Notes under the pieces: model-generated
The model's database searches: none
The model's input: only the letters and a program-made list of their open reading frames with translations
Told to the model about the DNA's origin: nothing
Shown here: positions 24,369-32,607 of the stretch, one piece after another
How positions within the stretch are numbered: the stretch's first letter is position 1
Layout: the number at the start of each line of letters is the position of its first letter
NCBI GenBank assembly: GCA_050946255.1
Contig: JBMNUL010000008.1
Location: forward strand, 1 to 35,338
Origin: JBMNUL01 sp050946255
GTDB taxonomy: Bacteria > Actinomycetota > Coriobacteriia > Coriobacteriales > CADBOM01
DNA length: 35,338 bases
Direction: 5' to 3'
Made by a program: the position numbers and the translations under genes

Positions 24369-25703
24369 TTACTCTGCAACTGCATCGAGCTGATGCTTTG
24401 CAGCGAACTTCTTCCTGTAGATCGGCATAAGGGCGATAGCGGCGACAAGGCCGACGATGCCGAAGAAGAGGTTCGGCCAGAACAGCGAATTCCAATTGGA
24501 GGTAACTGCAACCATGGTGCCGCAGATCGAAGTTGCGAGCGTTCCGATGAGGTTGGAGACCAGCGAGAGAACACCGGTTCCCATGGAAACCTCTTCCTGG
24601 TTCTTGCAGATTTCAGGCAAGATCGTGAAGCACACAGGCGGGAACAGCCTGGAAACGATGCCGTAGAAGAACATGTATGCAATTACAGCGCCGCTGCCTG
24701 GGAGGTCGAACATGATGACGCCGGCGATTGCGGTGAAGATCATGACCCAGAGGTTCAGGGTGTTGTACTTCTTGTTCGGGATCTTGTTGAGGATGAAGCC
24801 CCAGACGAATCCCATGACGACCATGACGTAGCTGCAGATGGAGCTCAGGCTGTTGGCCTCGGCCATATCCATGCCGAATCCGCCGCCAGCGGTAACGATT
24901 CCGGTGGTCGGGTCGGTATATGCGGTCGCAGGAGCCTCAAGGTAGGTGGGGAAGTAATTACCAAAAGCAGCAGTTGCAAATCCGAAGCAGAAGAAGCAGA
25001 GGATGAGCATCCAGATACCGCTGTTCTTGAGGGAATTGCTCATCTTCGCCTTTTCACCAGTCTCCTCGGCCTTGGGAAGGAAGCTGTTCTCTGGCCCAGG
25101 CATCTTGCCGAAGATGAGGATCAGGACAAAACCGATGATCATGAGCACGAAGAGCATCCACCAGATGTTGACCCATGCCAGGGGCGAGTCGCCACCCATT
25201 TCGACCAACGGGGTGGAGGTGGTGAGAACGATCAGCATTCCGAAGGAAATCCAGGTAGCGGAAATCGAGTTCGGGAGACCACGCTTCTCAGCGGGGAACC
25301 ATGCGCCGATGACTACTGGAGGAGCAGTCATCCAAGCGCCATATGCGAGAGTTCCGAAAACGTTGAGGAACATGAAGACGACAAACGGGAAGCCAGCGTA
25401 AGCTGCCCAAATCTGAAGTGCCACGGAAACGAAGAACAAGATGCAGCAGATGAGCATCAAAAGACGCGGGCCATACTTAGCCTGGAACGGTCCCGAGACA
25501 AGAGCTCCCACGAGGGTGAACAGCGAAACGAGTGCGGAAACATTTCCGTACGTTCCGATGTCAACCTGGAAGTATTCCATCATCAGTGGCACAACAGTCA
25601 TTTGCCTGAAGGTCACAATTGCCGCAAACGTGGCCATGATGACTACCATGACGGTAACTAGCCACGCTCTCTTGGCGTTGTAAACTGGTGCTGTTTCAGC
25701 CAT
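24369..25703 (-). CDS. MFS transporter, probable substrate carrier for the glycyl radical system
   Basis: The 444-residue protein has about 12 predicted membrane helices with a central charged loop (FLPKAEETGEKAKMSNS) between the two halves. Family marks are the GxxxD/R-like loop after helix 2 (SGPFQAKYGPRLL) and FRQMTVVPLMMEYF. It is a major facilitator superfamily carrier; substrate unknown. It points away from the first glycyl radical enzyme gene across a 707-base gap, so shared regulation is likely and it may import or export that enzyme's substrate or product. An AGAGGGG lies about eight bases before the ATG on the minus strand. The oxalate-formate antiporter group is one possibility I cannot confirm. 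Confidence 0.85.
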   Translation of the reverse strand: MAETAPVYNAKRAWLVTVMVVIMATFAAIVTFRQMTVVPLMMEYFQVDIGTYGNVSALVSLFTLVGALVSGPFQAKYGPRLLMLICCILFFVSVALQIWAAYAGFPFVVFMFLNVFGTLAYGAWMTAPPVVIGAWFPAEKRGLPNSISATWISFGMLIVLTTSTPLVEMGGDSPLAWVNIWWMLFVLMIIGFVLILIFGKMPGPENSFLPKAEETGEKAKMSNSLKNSGIWMLILCFFCFGFATAAFGNYFPTYLEAPATAYTDPTTGIVTAGGGFGMDMAEANSLSSICSYVMVVMGFVWGFILNKIPNKKYNTLNLWVMIFTAIAGVIMFDLPGSGAVIAYMFFYGIVSRLFPPVCFTILPEICKNQEEVSMGTGVLSLVSNLIGTLATSICGTMVAVTSNWNSLFWPNLFFGIVGLVAAIALMPIYRKKFAAKHQLDAVAE

Positions 25704-26410
25704 TTACAAATCCCCTCTCTTTTTGTCAATTTGCATTTGCGACTTCAGCCATTTTGCCTCTCATGAGAGAGCAAATTACACACAAAACCCATAATTATTC
25801 TGATAAAGGCAAAGAAGCAAACGCAACTTTCACAAAACGTACGTAAGATAACCCAATTTTTGAAAAAAGTACATTTTATTTCCACTTAAATTAAAAATGC
25901 GATGCCATTAGAGAGATTTTTCAATCAAGACTGAATTAAAAGTGGGGGCCTATCGAAGAAAAGGCTAGTTGAAATACTTACAAACGCAATAGGATTTCAG
26001 ATTCTATTATTGCATCCTCCCAAACACGAGCCTTGATATTTCAAAACCAATATTCCAGGAATCCGGGGCGCTCGCCCCAACTCAACCACCTTATATATAA
26101 ATAGGGACGGGAAACAGGAGGGGGAAATAGTTGCGGGAAACAGGAGGGGGGAATAGTTGTGGGAAACAGGAGAGGGGGATGTTCGGTACCTCAACTCGAC
26201 TCATGTGGGAATTGACTTCTACATCTACTTTGCCCGTCACTAACCACAACAATCCAACCCCTAGCTCGCCAAATGTTTCCATGTTCAACTTTAATCTTCT
26301 TCAAATTCCGGCGAATAAGCCATATACTCTTCTTGAATTGACGTGTCCCGCACCGCTGGTCGTAGGACTTTGGTGTGGAAGACCAAATCCAGGTTGAAGG
26401 AGGTTGTGCC
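25704..26410. other. AT-rich intergenic region between the MFS and first glycyl radical enzyme genes
   Basis: Divergent control region of 707 bases. It is AT-rich near the MFS start. A small hairpin GGGGC/GCCCC occurs near 26067-26080, TTATATATAAATAG at about 26090 may be part of a promoter, and three 26-bp repeats follow. A TTGACG at 26337 lies near the glycyl radical enzyme start but has no good -10. No gene is supported. Confidence 0.45.
26109..26186. repeat. Three tandem 26-bp repeats (GGGAAACAGG units)
   Basis: GGGAAACAGGAGGGGGAAAT, GGGAAACAGGAGGGGGGAAT and GGGAAACAGGAGAGGGGGAT begin at 26109, 26135 and 26161, exactly 26 bases apart. The unit is purine-rich on the plus strand. It lies 225 bases upstream of the first glycyl radical enzyme start, so variation could affect expression. 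Confidence 0.85.
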
Positions 26411-28867
26411 ATGTATGAATTCAGTGGAGCCACCGACCGTATCTTGAAGATGCGCGACTTGGTTCGAAATCGCTGCATCGAAATCGATGCTTCGCGCGGC
26501 GAGATCGTCACTGACGTCTACAAAGAGTGCCAGAGCTACCCGCCGCTGATTCTCGATGCCGTGATGCTCCGAGAGATTTGCCGTAGAAAACCGATTCGCG
26601 TCGAGGACTTCGAGGTGATTGTCGGAAACAAGGGCAAGGGCTTCTGCGGACATAGCGTATATCCCGAGTGGGGCCCATCATGGGGATACATCGGCGCCGA
26701 GATGGACAAGGGACTGTGGAACCTTCAGGACGATGGGTACTATCACAATGCACCCGACGCCCTGGTTCCCCAGAAGATCCGTCCAGAGGAGCTGGACAAG
26801 ATTCAAGAGATCTCCGAGTGGTGGACTCCCGAGAAGTGGAAGGGCACGACTTGCGATGTCTGGAAGCCAGACTATTACGATGAGCTGAAGGAGCTCTGCG
26901 CAACTCCGTACACCGACCACAACATCGGGCTGCTTCACCTGCCAATGGGTCACGATGTTGCCGGATACGAGAAGATCATCCGCGTGGGCTACAAGTTCAT
27001 CTATGACCAGGCCAACGACTGGATGGAAGAGCACCGCGGCAACCTTCTCGGCCATGACATCGAAAAGTATATTTTCTACAAGGCTGTCTCGATTTGCTGC
27101 GAGGGCGCCATGACCATGGTCAAGCGTTACTCAGAGGCATGCTCCGAGAAGGCCAAGGAGACCACCGACCCGGCTCGCAAGGCAGAACTCGAGAAGATGG
27201 CCGACGGGCTCATGTGGATCTCCGAGAATCCTGCGCGCAACTTCTGGGAGGCCGTGCAGGGCATCATGATGTACCAGGTGTTCATCAACGAGGAGACGAT
27301 CATCCCGTCCCCCGCACTCGGACGTTTCGACCAGTACGTGTGGCCTTACCTCGAGAAGGACCTCGCAAATGGCGATATCACGTTGGAACAAGCTCAGGAG
27401 ATAGTCGACGGCTTCTTCCTGAAGTGCAACTGCTTCTACTCTGCAGGACCAGATGCCGCCACCGTTATCACCGGAGTTGGCAACACCTACCAGCACACCA
27501 CGATCGGCGGAGTCAACCGCGATACCGGCGAGGACGCCACCAACCCGGTAACCTACATGGTTCTCGAGACCGTTGGGCGCCTGAAGCTGCACGACCCCAC
27601 GATTTCGCTCCGCATCAACAAGAACACGCCCGACAAGCTCTGGGAGTGCGCGCTTTCGACCTCCAAGCTCGTCGGCGGGCTGCCGCTGTTCCAAAACGAT
27701 GAGGTCATTATCCCCACGTTGATGAAGCAGCGCCACTTCACGTTGCGCGACGCCCGTGACTACGGGGTCATCGGTTGCCAGGAAATCGTCGGGTGCGGAA
27801 ATGACTGGCCTGCAGGAAACGGAGCTCATCCACCTAATGCAACCGTGTACTGGTCCGTCATCCTCGACATGGCCCTGAACGATGGCCAGAACCCGATGAA
27901 CAAGGCGCAGGCCAGCCTGCATACTGGATATCTCTATGAGATGACCAACATCGAGCAGGTCCACAATGCATTCGAGAAGATGATCCGCTATATCTTCAGG
28001 ATGTACATATCCACTCAGAACTACACCGAGTACGTGTCTCGAATCACTTGCCCGCAGCCTGGATATTCGATGTCGATCGAGGGTTGCATGGAGAGCGGAT
28101 ACGATGTCATGAACGGCGGCGCGAAGTACAACGCCTACGGTGGAACGGCAACTGGACTTGCCACCGTGGCAGACTCCTTCACCACGATCAAGTACATGTG
28201 CTTCGACCACGACTACTGCACGACCCGCGAGCTCTATGATGCCTTCATGGCCAATTGGGAGGGCTACGAGGAGTTGCGCCAGCGTTGCCTCAACGAGGTA
28301 CCGCACTATGGCAACGCGGATCCCTATGCAGACATGGAGCTCAAGTGGTGCGTCGACCTATGGGTGCAGCTGTGCTCTGAGATTACTGGACTTCGCGAGG
28401 ACATTTACACTGCCGGAATGTACGGCGCTGCCGATCACGTGGCTCAGGGCTATGAGACTTGGGCGACGCCGGATGGACGTCTTGCCGGCACTCCTATCGC
28501 AGATGCGATGAGCCCTGCTCAGGCACGCGACAAGAACGGCCCAACTGCAATCTTCCAGTCGACGCTCTGCTTCGATCACCATCGCTTCCTCGGTGGAATG
28601 GCCCTCAACATCAGAATGCACCCGACGGTGCTTTCCAACGACCAGGGCCTTGAGAAGCTGCGCGACATGAGCCGCACGTTCCTCGACGAGGGCGGAATGG
28701 AGTTCCAGTACAACGTCGTCGATACCGACACGCTGCGCGATGCGCAGGAGACTCCGGAAGATTATCACGACCTGGTCGTCAGGATCGCCGGATACTCCGC
28801 GTATTTCGTGGAGCTCGACCACGACCTGCAAAACGACATTATCTCCCGCAACGAGAACATGATTTAG
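26411..28867 (+). CDS. Glycyl radical enzyme 1, substrate unknown (pyruvate formate-lyase superfamily)
   Basis: The 818-residue protein belongs to the glycyl radical enzymes. The C-terminal radical loop RIAGYSAYF places Gly794. The thiyl-radical site is IGCQEIVG with Cys456 and Glu458; a Cys-x-Glu pair is typical of the dehydratase and decarboxylase branches, while pyruvate formate-lyase has two adjacent cysteines, so it is not that enzyme. The family segment GGAKYNAYGGTATGLATVADS is also present. AAGGAGG at 26397-26403 is seven bases before the ATG at 26411, which clearly sets the start. A paralogue of identical length lies 6 kb downstream. No activating enzyme is adjacent. Substrate cannot be read from the sequence. 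Confidence 0.92.
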   Translation: MYEFSGATDRILKMRDLVRNRCIEIDASRGEIVTDVYKECQSYPPLILDAVMLREICRRKPIRVEDFEVIVGNKGKGFCGHSVYPEWGPSWGYIGAEMDKGLWNLQDDGYYHNAPDALVPQKIRPEELDKIQEISEWWTPEKWKGTTCDVWKPDYYDELKELCATPYTDHNIGLLHLPMGHDVAGYEKIIRVGYKFIYDQANDWMEEHRGNLLGHDIEKYIFYKAVSICCEGAMTMVKRYSEACSEKAKETTDPARKAELEKMADGLMWISENPARNFWEAVQGIMMYQVFINEETIIPSPALGRFDQYVWPYLEKDLANGDITLEQAQEIVDGFFLKCNCFYSAGPDAATVITGVGNTYQHTTIGGVNRDTGEDATNPVTYMVLETVGRLKLHDPTISLRINKNTPDKLWECALSTSKLVGGLPLFQNDEVIIPTLMKQRHFTLRDARDYGVIGCQEIVGCGNDWPAGNGAHPPNATVYWSVILDMALNDGQNPMNKAQASLHTGYLYEMTNIEQVHNAFEKMIRYIFRMYISTQNYTEYVSRITCPQPGYSMSIEGCMESGYDVMNGGAKYNAYGGTATGLATVADSFTTIKYMCFDHDYCTTRELYDAFMANWEGYEELRQRCLNEVPHYGNADPYADMELKWCVDLWVQLCSEITGLREDIYTAGMYGAADHVAQGYETWATPDGRLAGTPIADAMSPAQARDKNGPTAIFQSTLCFDHHRFLGGMALNIRMHPTVLSNDQGLEKLRDMSRTFLDEGGMEFQYNVVDTDTLRDAQETPEDYHDLVVRIAGYSAYFVELDHDLQNDIISRNENMI

Positions 28868-28898
28868 TGATTTTGCGGGTTCGAGTGATTGCACTAGC

Positions 28899-28935
28899 AG
28901 AGGGGGAGCTCAAGGCTCCCCCTCTTCATGTTTGC
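28899..28935 (+). terminator. Terminator of glycyl radical enzyme 1 gene
   Basis: AGAGGGGGAGC at 28899-28909 pairs perfectly with GCTCCCCCTCT at 28915-28925 around a five-base loop, with a T-containing tail (TCATGTTTGC and TTTTT to 28940) after it. The stem is symmetric and may also stop the convergent regulator gene. Confidence 0.8.
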
Positions 28936-28939
28936 TTTT

Positions 28940-29001
28940 TGACGTCAGGCTTTCTGCCCAGTACCAGGCTTGACGTCATGCTTTCTGCCCGGTGCTTGGC
29001 G
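28940..29001. repeat. Two 31-bp tandem repeats carrying TGACGTCA
   Basis: TGACGTCAGGCTTTCTGCCC at 28940 and TGACGTCATGCTTTCTGCCC at 28971 begin two 31-base units. TGACGTCA is a perfect palindrome. The pair lies between the convergent ends of the glycyl radical enzyme 1 and regulator genes. Confidence 0.8.
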
Positions 29002-29086
29002 GTCCAGGGGGCACGGGCCCGTACGCCTTGGCTGCCAGCTTTCCGTCTTGTAAGCCTGTGGAATCGGTGCTCGTAAGACCAGCAGC

Positions 29087-30781
29087 TTAGTCTGTGAAGT
29101 ATTTCCTGAACGACTCCGACTGTGCCATGAGAATGTTGCAGTCGTTCTTCAGACGATCTCGAAGCGGGGCGTCGTTTAGGTCTATGTGGTAGCGCTGCTC
29201 GATTGTCTTGATTCTATAGAGCACATTGTTGCGGTGCATTCCCAAGCGCTCTGAGATGGGCTTCGTCTTCCGATCGTAGAAGAGGTAGTAGTAGATAACC
29301 GCGAGGTCGTTGGTGCCGTATTCGTCATCGTGCTCGATGATCCTTCGAATCGGAAGAGTCCTGTAGCAGAAGCTCAGGTAGTCGGGGTTGAATGCCCCCT
29401 CGTTGTCATAGATATAGTAGGAATATGGGGCAGCTTCGTAGAACTGGTATACCCTCGACCTCTTTCTGGACTCATCCATCCCTGTGGTCCTGCGCACATC
29501 GATGCATTGCTTTGCGTTTTTCGTTACCTTGGTCTGGGTGTATGTGAATTTGAGATCTTCAATGGAATCTGCTGCGTCGGAAATGAAGGCGTCGCAGTTG
29601 TGGGAATGGCAGAAAATATTGCATCTCGTAACGAAGTCCCCGCTTGCCTGAATCATCTTCGCTTCGTCGTAGACGAACAACAAGGCTTCATCATTGTGAA
29701 GGAATGCAGTGCTCTCTGGGAAAGCCGTCTGCAAATTGGAGACGAACATGGACCTGACGTTTGGAGATTCCGAGTAGATTCCCCCGAACAAGACGAGCCT
29801 ATATGAAGCATCGTACTTCAGTCCAACAGATTCAGCCTGATGGGCAACGATAACCGTGCTGTGACCCTTTCCATCGATTAGGAACGAGAGCAATGCACCT
29901 TTTGGCGAAGTGTTGCTTGAGCGGTCCATCTTGAACTTCTTCACTGCTATGGCGCTGCACTGCTTGCAGAAGATGCTGAAATATTCTCGGAGGGCAGGGG
30001 TAGCCTCATCCTTGCTTTTCAAGATGAGCCAAACTTGTCCAAGGAAGTTGTTGTCCTCTGTGAGCTCATAGGGTATGAAATAGAGACCTCCGGCCGAGCC
30101 GATGTTCACCCCGTCGAGGTTGTCGGGGTCATTCCAAGAAAACGATTTCTCGCCAGAGATCAATTCATTGATTAGGGACAGCACTTTGTCGGAGAAATCT
30201 TTGGTGAAATGCGTAAACGAAGCTGATTCCTCTGAAGTCTGTCCCTCAATGTTGTTGAGAGCATCGAAAATTGCAATGAACCCATTGATGTGTTCGGATG
30301 CTATGTCTATCAGGTCTTGGAAAGATCCAACCCTTGCTGTCGCCATCAGCGTCAACGTCCAATAGTTGATGGCGAGAATTCTCTCCTGGATTCTGGTGGC
30401 CAGTGCCTCCTCGCGCACGTTTGCACTCTTGGTTTCGCGGATTACCACGATGCTGTCGGTGAAATCATCGATCAGTTCAGTGATGTCGGCACTAAGTTCT
30501 TGGTTGACATGAAGAAGGAGCAAGCACATCGATTCTGGGTTGTCCTCTATTGTCCAGCGCACATTGTCCTTGTTGGTCAGGATGAGCTTGTTGGCGCTTG
30601 AGACGTTATGAGGATTTGCCTCTGGGACAATCAGAGCATCGGGTATGTCGCAAAGTGCGATTTTTCGGCTGCAGTCATCTGGAATATGTATGATCTCGAA
30701 ATCGGACAGAGTTTCTAGAATCATGTTCAAAGTAGCAGAACCAGCATCTGATTCGATAAGGGAGTCGTAAGAGTTGTTCAT
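29087..30781 (-). CDS. PucR/CdaR-type transcriptional regulator
   Basis: The 564-residue protein ends with a PucR-type helix-turn-helix (HTH_30): YYYLFYDRKTKPISERLG, then MHRNNVLYRIKTIEQRYHI (about 495-535) and a closing LRDRLKNDCNIL. The long N-terminal part shows no domain I can name with certainty; such regulators usually sense a small molecule there. No membrane segments or signal peptide are seen. Its position between two glycyl radical enzyme genes, convergent with the first and divergent from the second cluster, suggests it controls both. Ribosome site before the ATG is weak (GGTGGG). Many Coriobacteriia carry families of such regulators beside catabolic genes. Confidence 0.85.
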   Translation of the reverse strand: MNNSYDSLIESDAGSATLNMILETLSDFEIIHIPDDCSRKIALCDIPDALIVPEANPHNVSSANKLILTNKDNVRWTIEDNPESMCLLLLHVNQELSADITELIDDFTDSIVVIRETKSANVREEALATRIQERILAINYWTLTLMATARVGSFQDLIDIASEHINGFIAIFDALNNIEGQTSEESASFTHFTKDFSDKVLSLINELISGEKSFSWNDPDNLDGVNIGSAGGLYFIPYELTEDNNFLGQVWLILKSKDEATPALREYFSIFCKQCSAIAVKKFKMDRSSNTSPKGALLSFLIDGKGHSTVIVAHQAESVGLKYDASYRLVLFGGIYSESPNVRSMFVSNLQTAFPESTAFLHNDEALLFVYDEAKMIQASGDFVTRCNIFCHSHNCDAFISDAADSIEDLKFTYTQTKVTKNAKQCIDVRRTTGMDESRKRSRVYQFYEAAPYSYYIYDNEGAFNPDYLSFCYRTLPIRRIIEHDDEYGTNDLAVIYYYLFYDRKTKPISERLGMHRNNVLYRIKTIEQRYHIDLNDAPLRDRLKNDCNILMAQSESFRKYFTD

Positions 30782-31388
30782 TTCCCACCATCTTGAATTA
30801 GGTTGAAACTATTCAGATTAATAGATTTGTGCATATGCCCAAACAATAAAAAAGTAACATTCATTTCAAACTGTGACTAGATGTAAATTCGTGCCATATT
30901 ATTGGCTTTTCTTTAGCGGTAGGTTAACGGTGAGGGAAATTCAAAAACTCATAGATTCTTCACTTCGCGAATGCACAAATGCTTTGCCGCTATAGAGATG
31001 GAAATTGGCAAAGCTCTTTGGAAATGACCCGGCAGCGAACTTCCGGCCAGCACATCAGAACTTCGGACCCGAGCTCTCTGTTGACGCCGCTCATGAAAAA
31101 TTTTCGGATATACAATAACGGGTGCAAACACGGTTTGAGTTCAAGGCTCTTTTCGGCTGCGCGGGGGAATCCCGTCGGGCGTGGTCTTCTGCTTGGACGG
31201 GATGCGCACAGGGCTTGCGCTTAGAGTTCTTCTCGGATTCGAGAGCGAACTTAAGCCGAGTTTGGGTATCGTCTAGGCGCGAATTGGGTTTCGTGGATTT
31301 TCGCCTGGGTTTGAGATTGGATTTTTTGGCACCCGCCACAGCTCGATGCGCCTTGGCGGGAGAGATGATTTCGGATTGGAGATCTGTC
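30782..31388. other. Divergent control region and structured leader before the TIM-barrel gene
   Basis: Three perfect hairpins lie here: GCTTTGCC 30981-30988 with GGCAAAGC 31007-31014; ATCCCGTC 31169-31176 with GACGGGAT 31196-31203; CCCGCCA 31332-31338 with TGGCGGG 31354-31360. Loops are 18, 19 and 15 bases. A TTGACG at 31081 and TACAAT at 31111 could belong to promoters, but their spacing (24) is wrong for one promoter. The frame from 31122 to the gene start has no stop, yet the translation is not protein-like; I treat it as non-coding. AT-rich 30840-30960 holds ACAATAAAAAAGT (30843-30855), also seen at 35163-35175. Confidence 0.5.
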
Positions 31389-32420
31389 TTGAAATTCTTG
31401 GTCAACTTTCCAATATTCAATGGATGTCTGAGGGACTTTGGGAACATGAGCGCTTTGGCAGAACAGTGTCGTAAATCTGGCGTCAGCGGATTGGAGGTAA
31501 TATGGGATTACGACCCGTATACAGAGGAGATGCCTCCAAAAGAGCTTGTTGTTGGATACCACCTCAAGTTCTGGGCGAACTGGGTTGATTTCTGGAATGG
31601 CGACCGCGATGCGGTAATGAAGGAGTTCGGCAGCTGGGACAAGGTCCGTGAATACTATCACGGCGAAGGAAAGGCTGAAATTCTCGAACAGTACCGCGAA
31701 GACCTCCAGCGAGCCATCGACCTCGAGGCCGAATATGTCGTCTTCCATGTTTCCGAGGTTTCTCTCGACGAATGCTTCACATATGATTTCGTGCACACCG
31801 ACGAGCAGGTCATCGATGCATCTATCGAATGCATCAACTCGGTCTTCGATGGAGTGACCTCAGATGTGGTTCTGTTGATGGAAAACCAGTGGTGGCCTGG
31901 TCTCACCTACACCAACCCCAAGATGACGAAACGTCTTCTCGATGGGGTCGAATGGCCAAACAAGGGGATAATGCTCGATACCGGGCACCTCCTCCACACC
32001 AACAACAAGCTTCGCACGCAGAAGGAAGCTGCCCGTTACATCATCCAGATGCACGAGGACCATCGCGAACTCGGCGAGATGGTCAGGGGAATGCATCTAC
32101 ATCAGAGCCTTACAGGGGCATATGTGGAGAGTCAAGGCTACAAGATTCCCGACGATGTTCCAAACAACCTTCCGGAGGATTATTGGAAGAAGTTATCCCG
32201 TGTGTACGACCACATTCTCAAGATCGATTGCCATCAGCCCTGGACAGACCCGTGCGTCGCAGACGTCGTGAGGGCGATAGATCCGGAATGGGTGAACAAC
32301 GAGCTTGCGTCATGGCCGAGCGACGAGCACTTCAAGGCGCTTGATACTCAGATGGGCGCACTGGCTGCAGGAGGGTTGGCGGTTGGGCCGAAGGCGAATG
32401 CTGCTCGCGATGGAAAATGA
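31389..32420 (+). CDS. Xylose isomerase-like TIM-barrel protein (sugar phosphate isomerase/epimerase family)
   Basis: The 343-residue protein fits the AP endonuclease 2/xylose isomerase-like TIM-barrel family. It starts MKFLVNFPIFNG, with the expected pattern ...NMSALAEQCRKSGVSGLEVIW. Probable metal ligands are Glu165 (LLMENQ), Asp197 and His200 (LDTGH) and His236/His238 (MHLHQS). Such proteins isomerise or epimerise sugar-like substrates, or cleave phosphodiesters; the exact activity is unknown. I choose the TTG at 31389 because GGAG lies seven bases before it and the family start matches; an ATG at 31365 would add eight residues. The gene precedes the second glycyl radical enzyme on the same strand, so a shared pathway is likely. 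Its 3' end is duplicated in DNA. Confidence 0.8.
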   Translation: MKFLVNFPIFNGCLRDFGNMSALAEQCRKSGVSGLEVIWDYDPYTEEMPPKELVVGYHLKFWANWVDFWNGDRDAVMKEFGSWDKVREYYHGEGKAEILEQYREDLQRAIDLEAEYVVFHVSEVSLDECFTYDFVHTDEQVIDASIECINSVFDGVTSDVVLLMENQWWPGLTYTNPKMTKRLLDGVEWPNKGIMLDTGHLLHTNNKLRTQKEAARYIIQMHEDHRELGEMVRGMHLHQSLTGAYVESQGYKIPDDVPNNLPEDYWKKLSRVYDHILKIDCHQPWTDPCVADVVRAIDPEWVNNELASWPSDEHFKALDTQMGALAAGGLAVGPKANAARDGK

Positions 32421-32471
32421 ATGGTTGGCGGTTGGGCCGAAGGCGAGTAAAGCGCACGATGGAAAGTGAAT
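32374..32471 (+). repeat. Tandem 49-bp duplication across the stop codon of the TIM-barrel gene
   Basis: Copy 1 is 32374-32422 and copy 2 32423-32471, each starting GGTTGGCGGTTGGGCCGAAG and ending near GATGGAAAATGAAT or GATGGAAAGTGAAT. The TGA stop of the gene lies in copy 1. Copy 2 falls in another frame and is untranslated. A further 48-base-spaced pair (AACAGTACGGGATTAACGAG at 32526 and AACAGCACGGGAATGAACGA at 32574) follows before glycyl radical enzyme 2. Confidence 0.85.
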
Positions 32472-32607
32472 GAGCTGAGAACGCACAGTAGTGAGATGTA
32501 CAGCATATATATTAGTGCGGAAGCGAACAGTACGGGATTAACGAGCGAGAACAATTCAAGAACGAAAGAAATAAACAGCACGGGAATGAACGAGATTGGA
32601 GATGCGC

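Noticed and set aside
24351..25661. 436-residue plus-strand frame opposite the MFS gene
   Set aside because: Antisense shadow of a well-supported membrane transporter; acidic/His-rich composition and no recognisable motif.
24369..25703. Naming the MFS transporter as an oxalate/formate antiporter
   Set aside because: General resemblance only; no substrate-defining residues could be confirmed.
26109..26186. CRISPR-like short repeats
   Set aside because: Units of 26 bp follow each other with no spacers.
26411..28867. Pyruvate formate-lyase
   Set aside because: The active site has one Cys in Gly-Cys-Gln-Glu, not the adjacent Cys-Cys pair that pyruvate formate-lyase needs.
31122..31388. N-terminal extension of the TIM-barrel protein
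   Set aside because: The frame is open but the residues are not protein-like for the family, and the TTG at 31389 has a good ribosome site and matches the family start.
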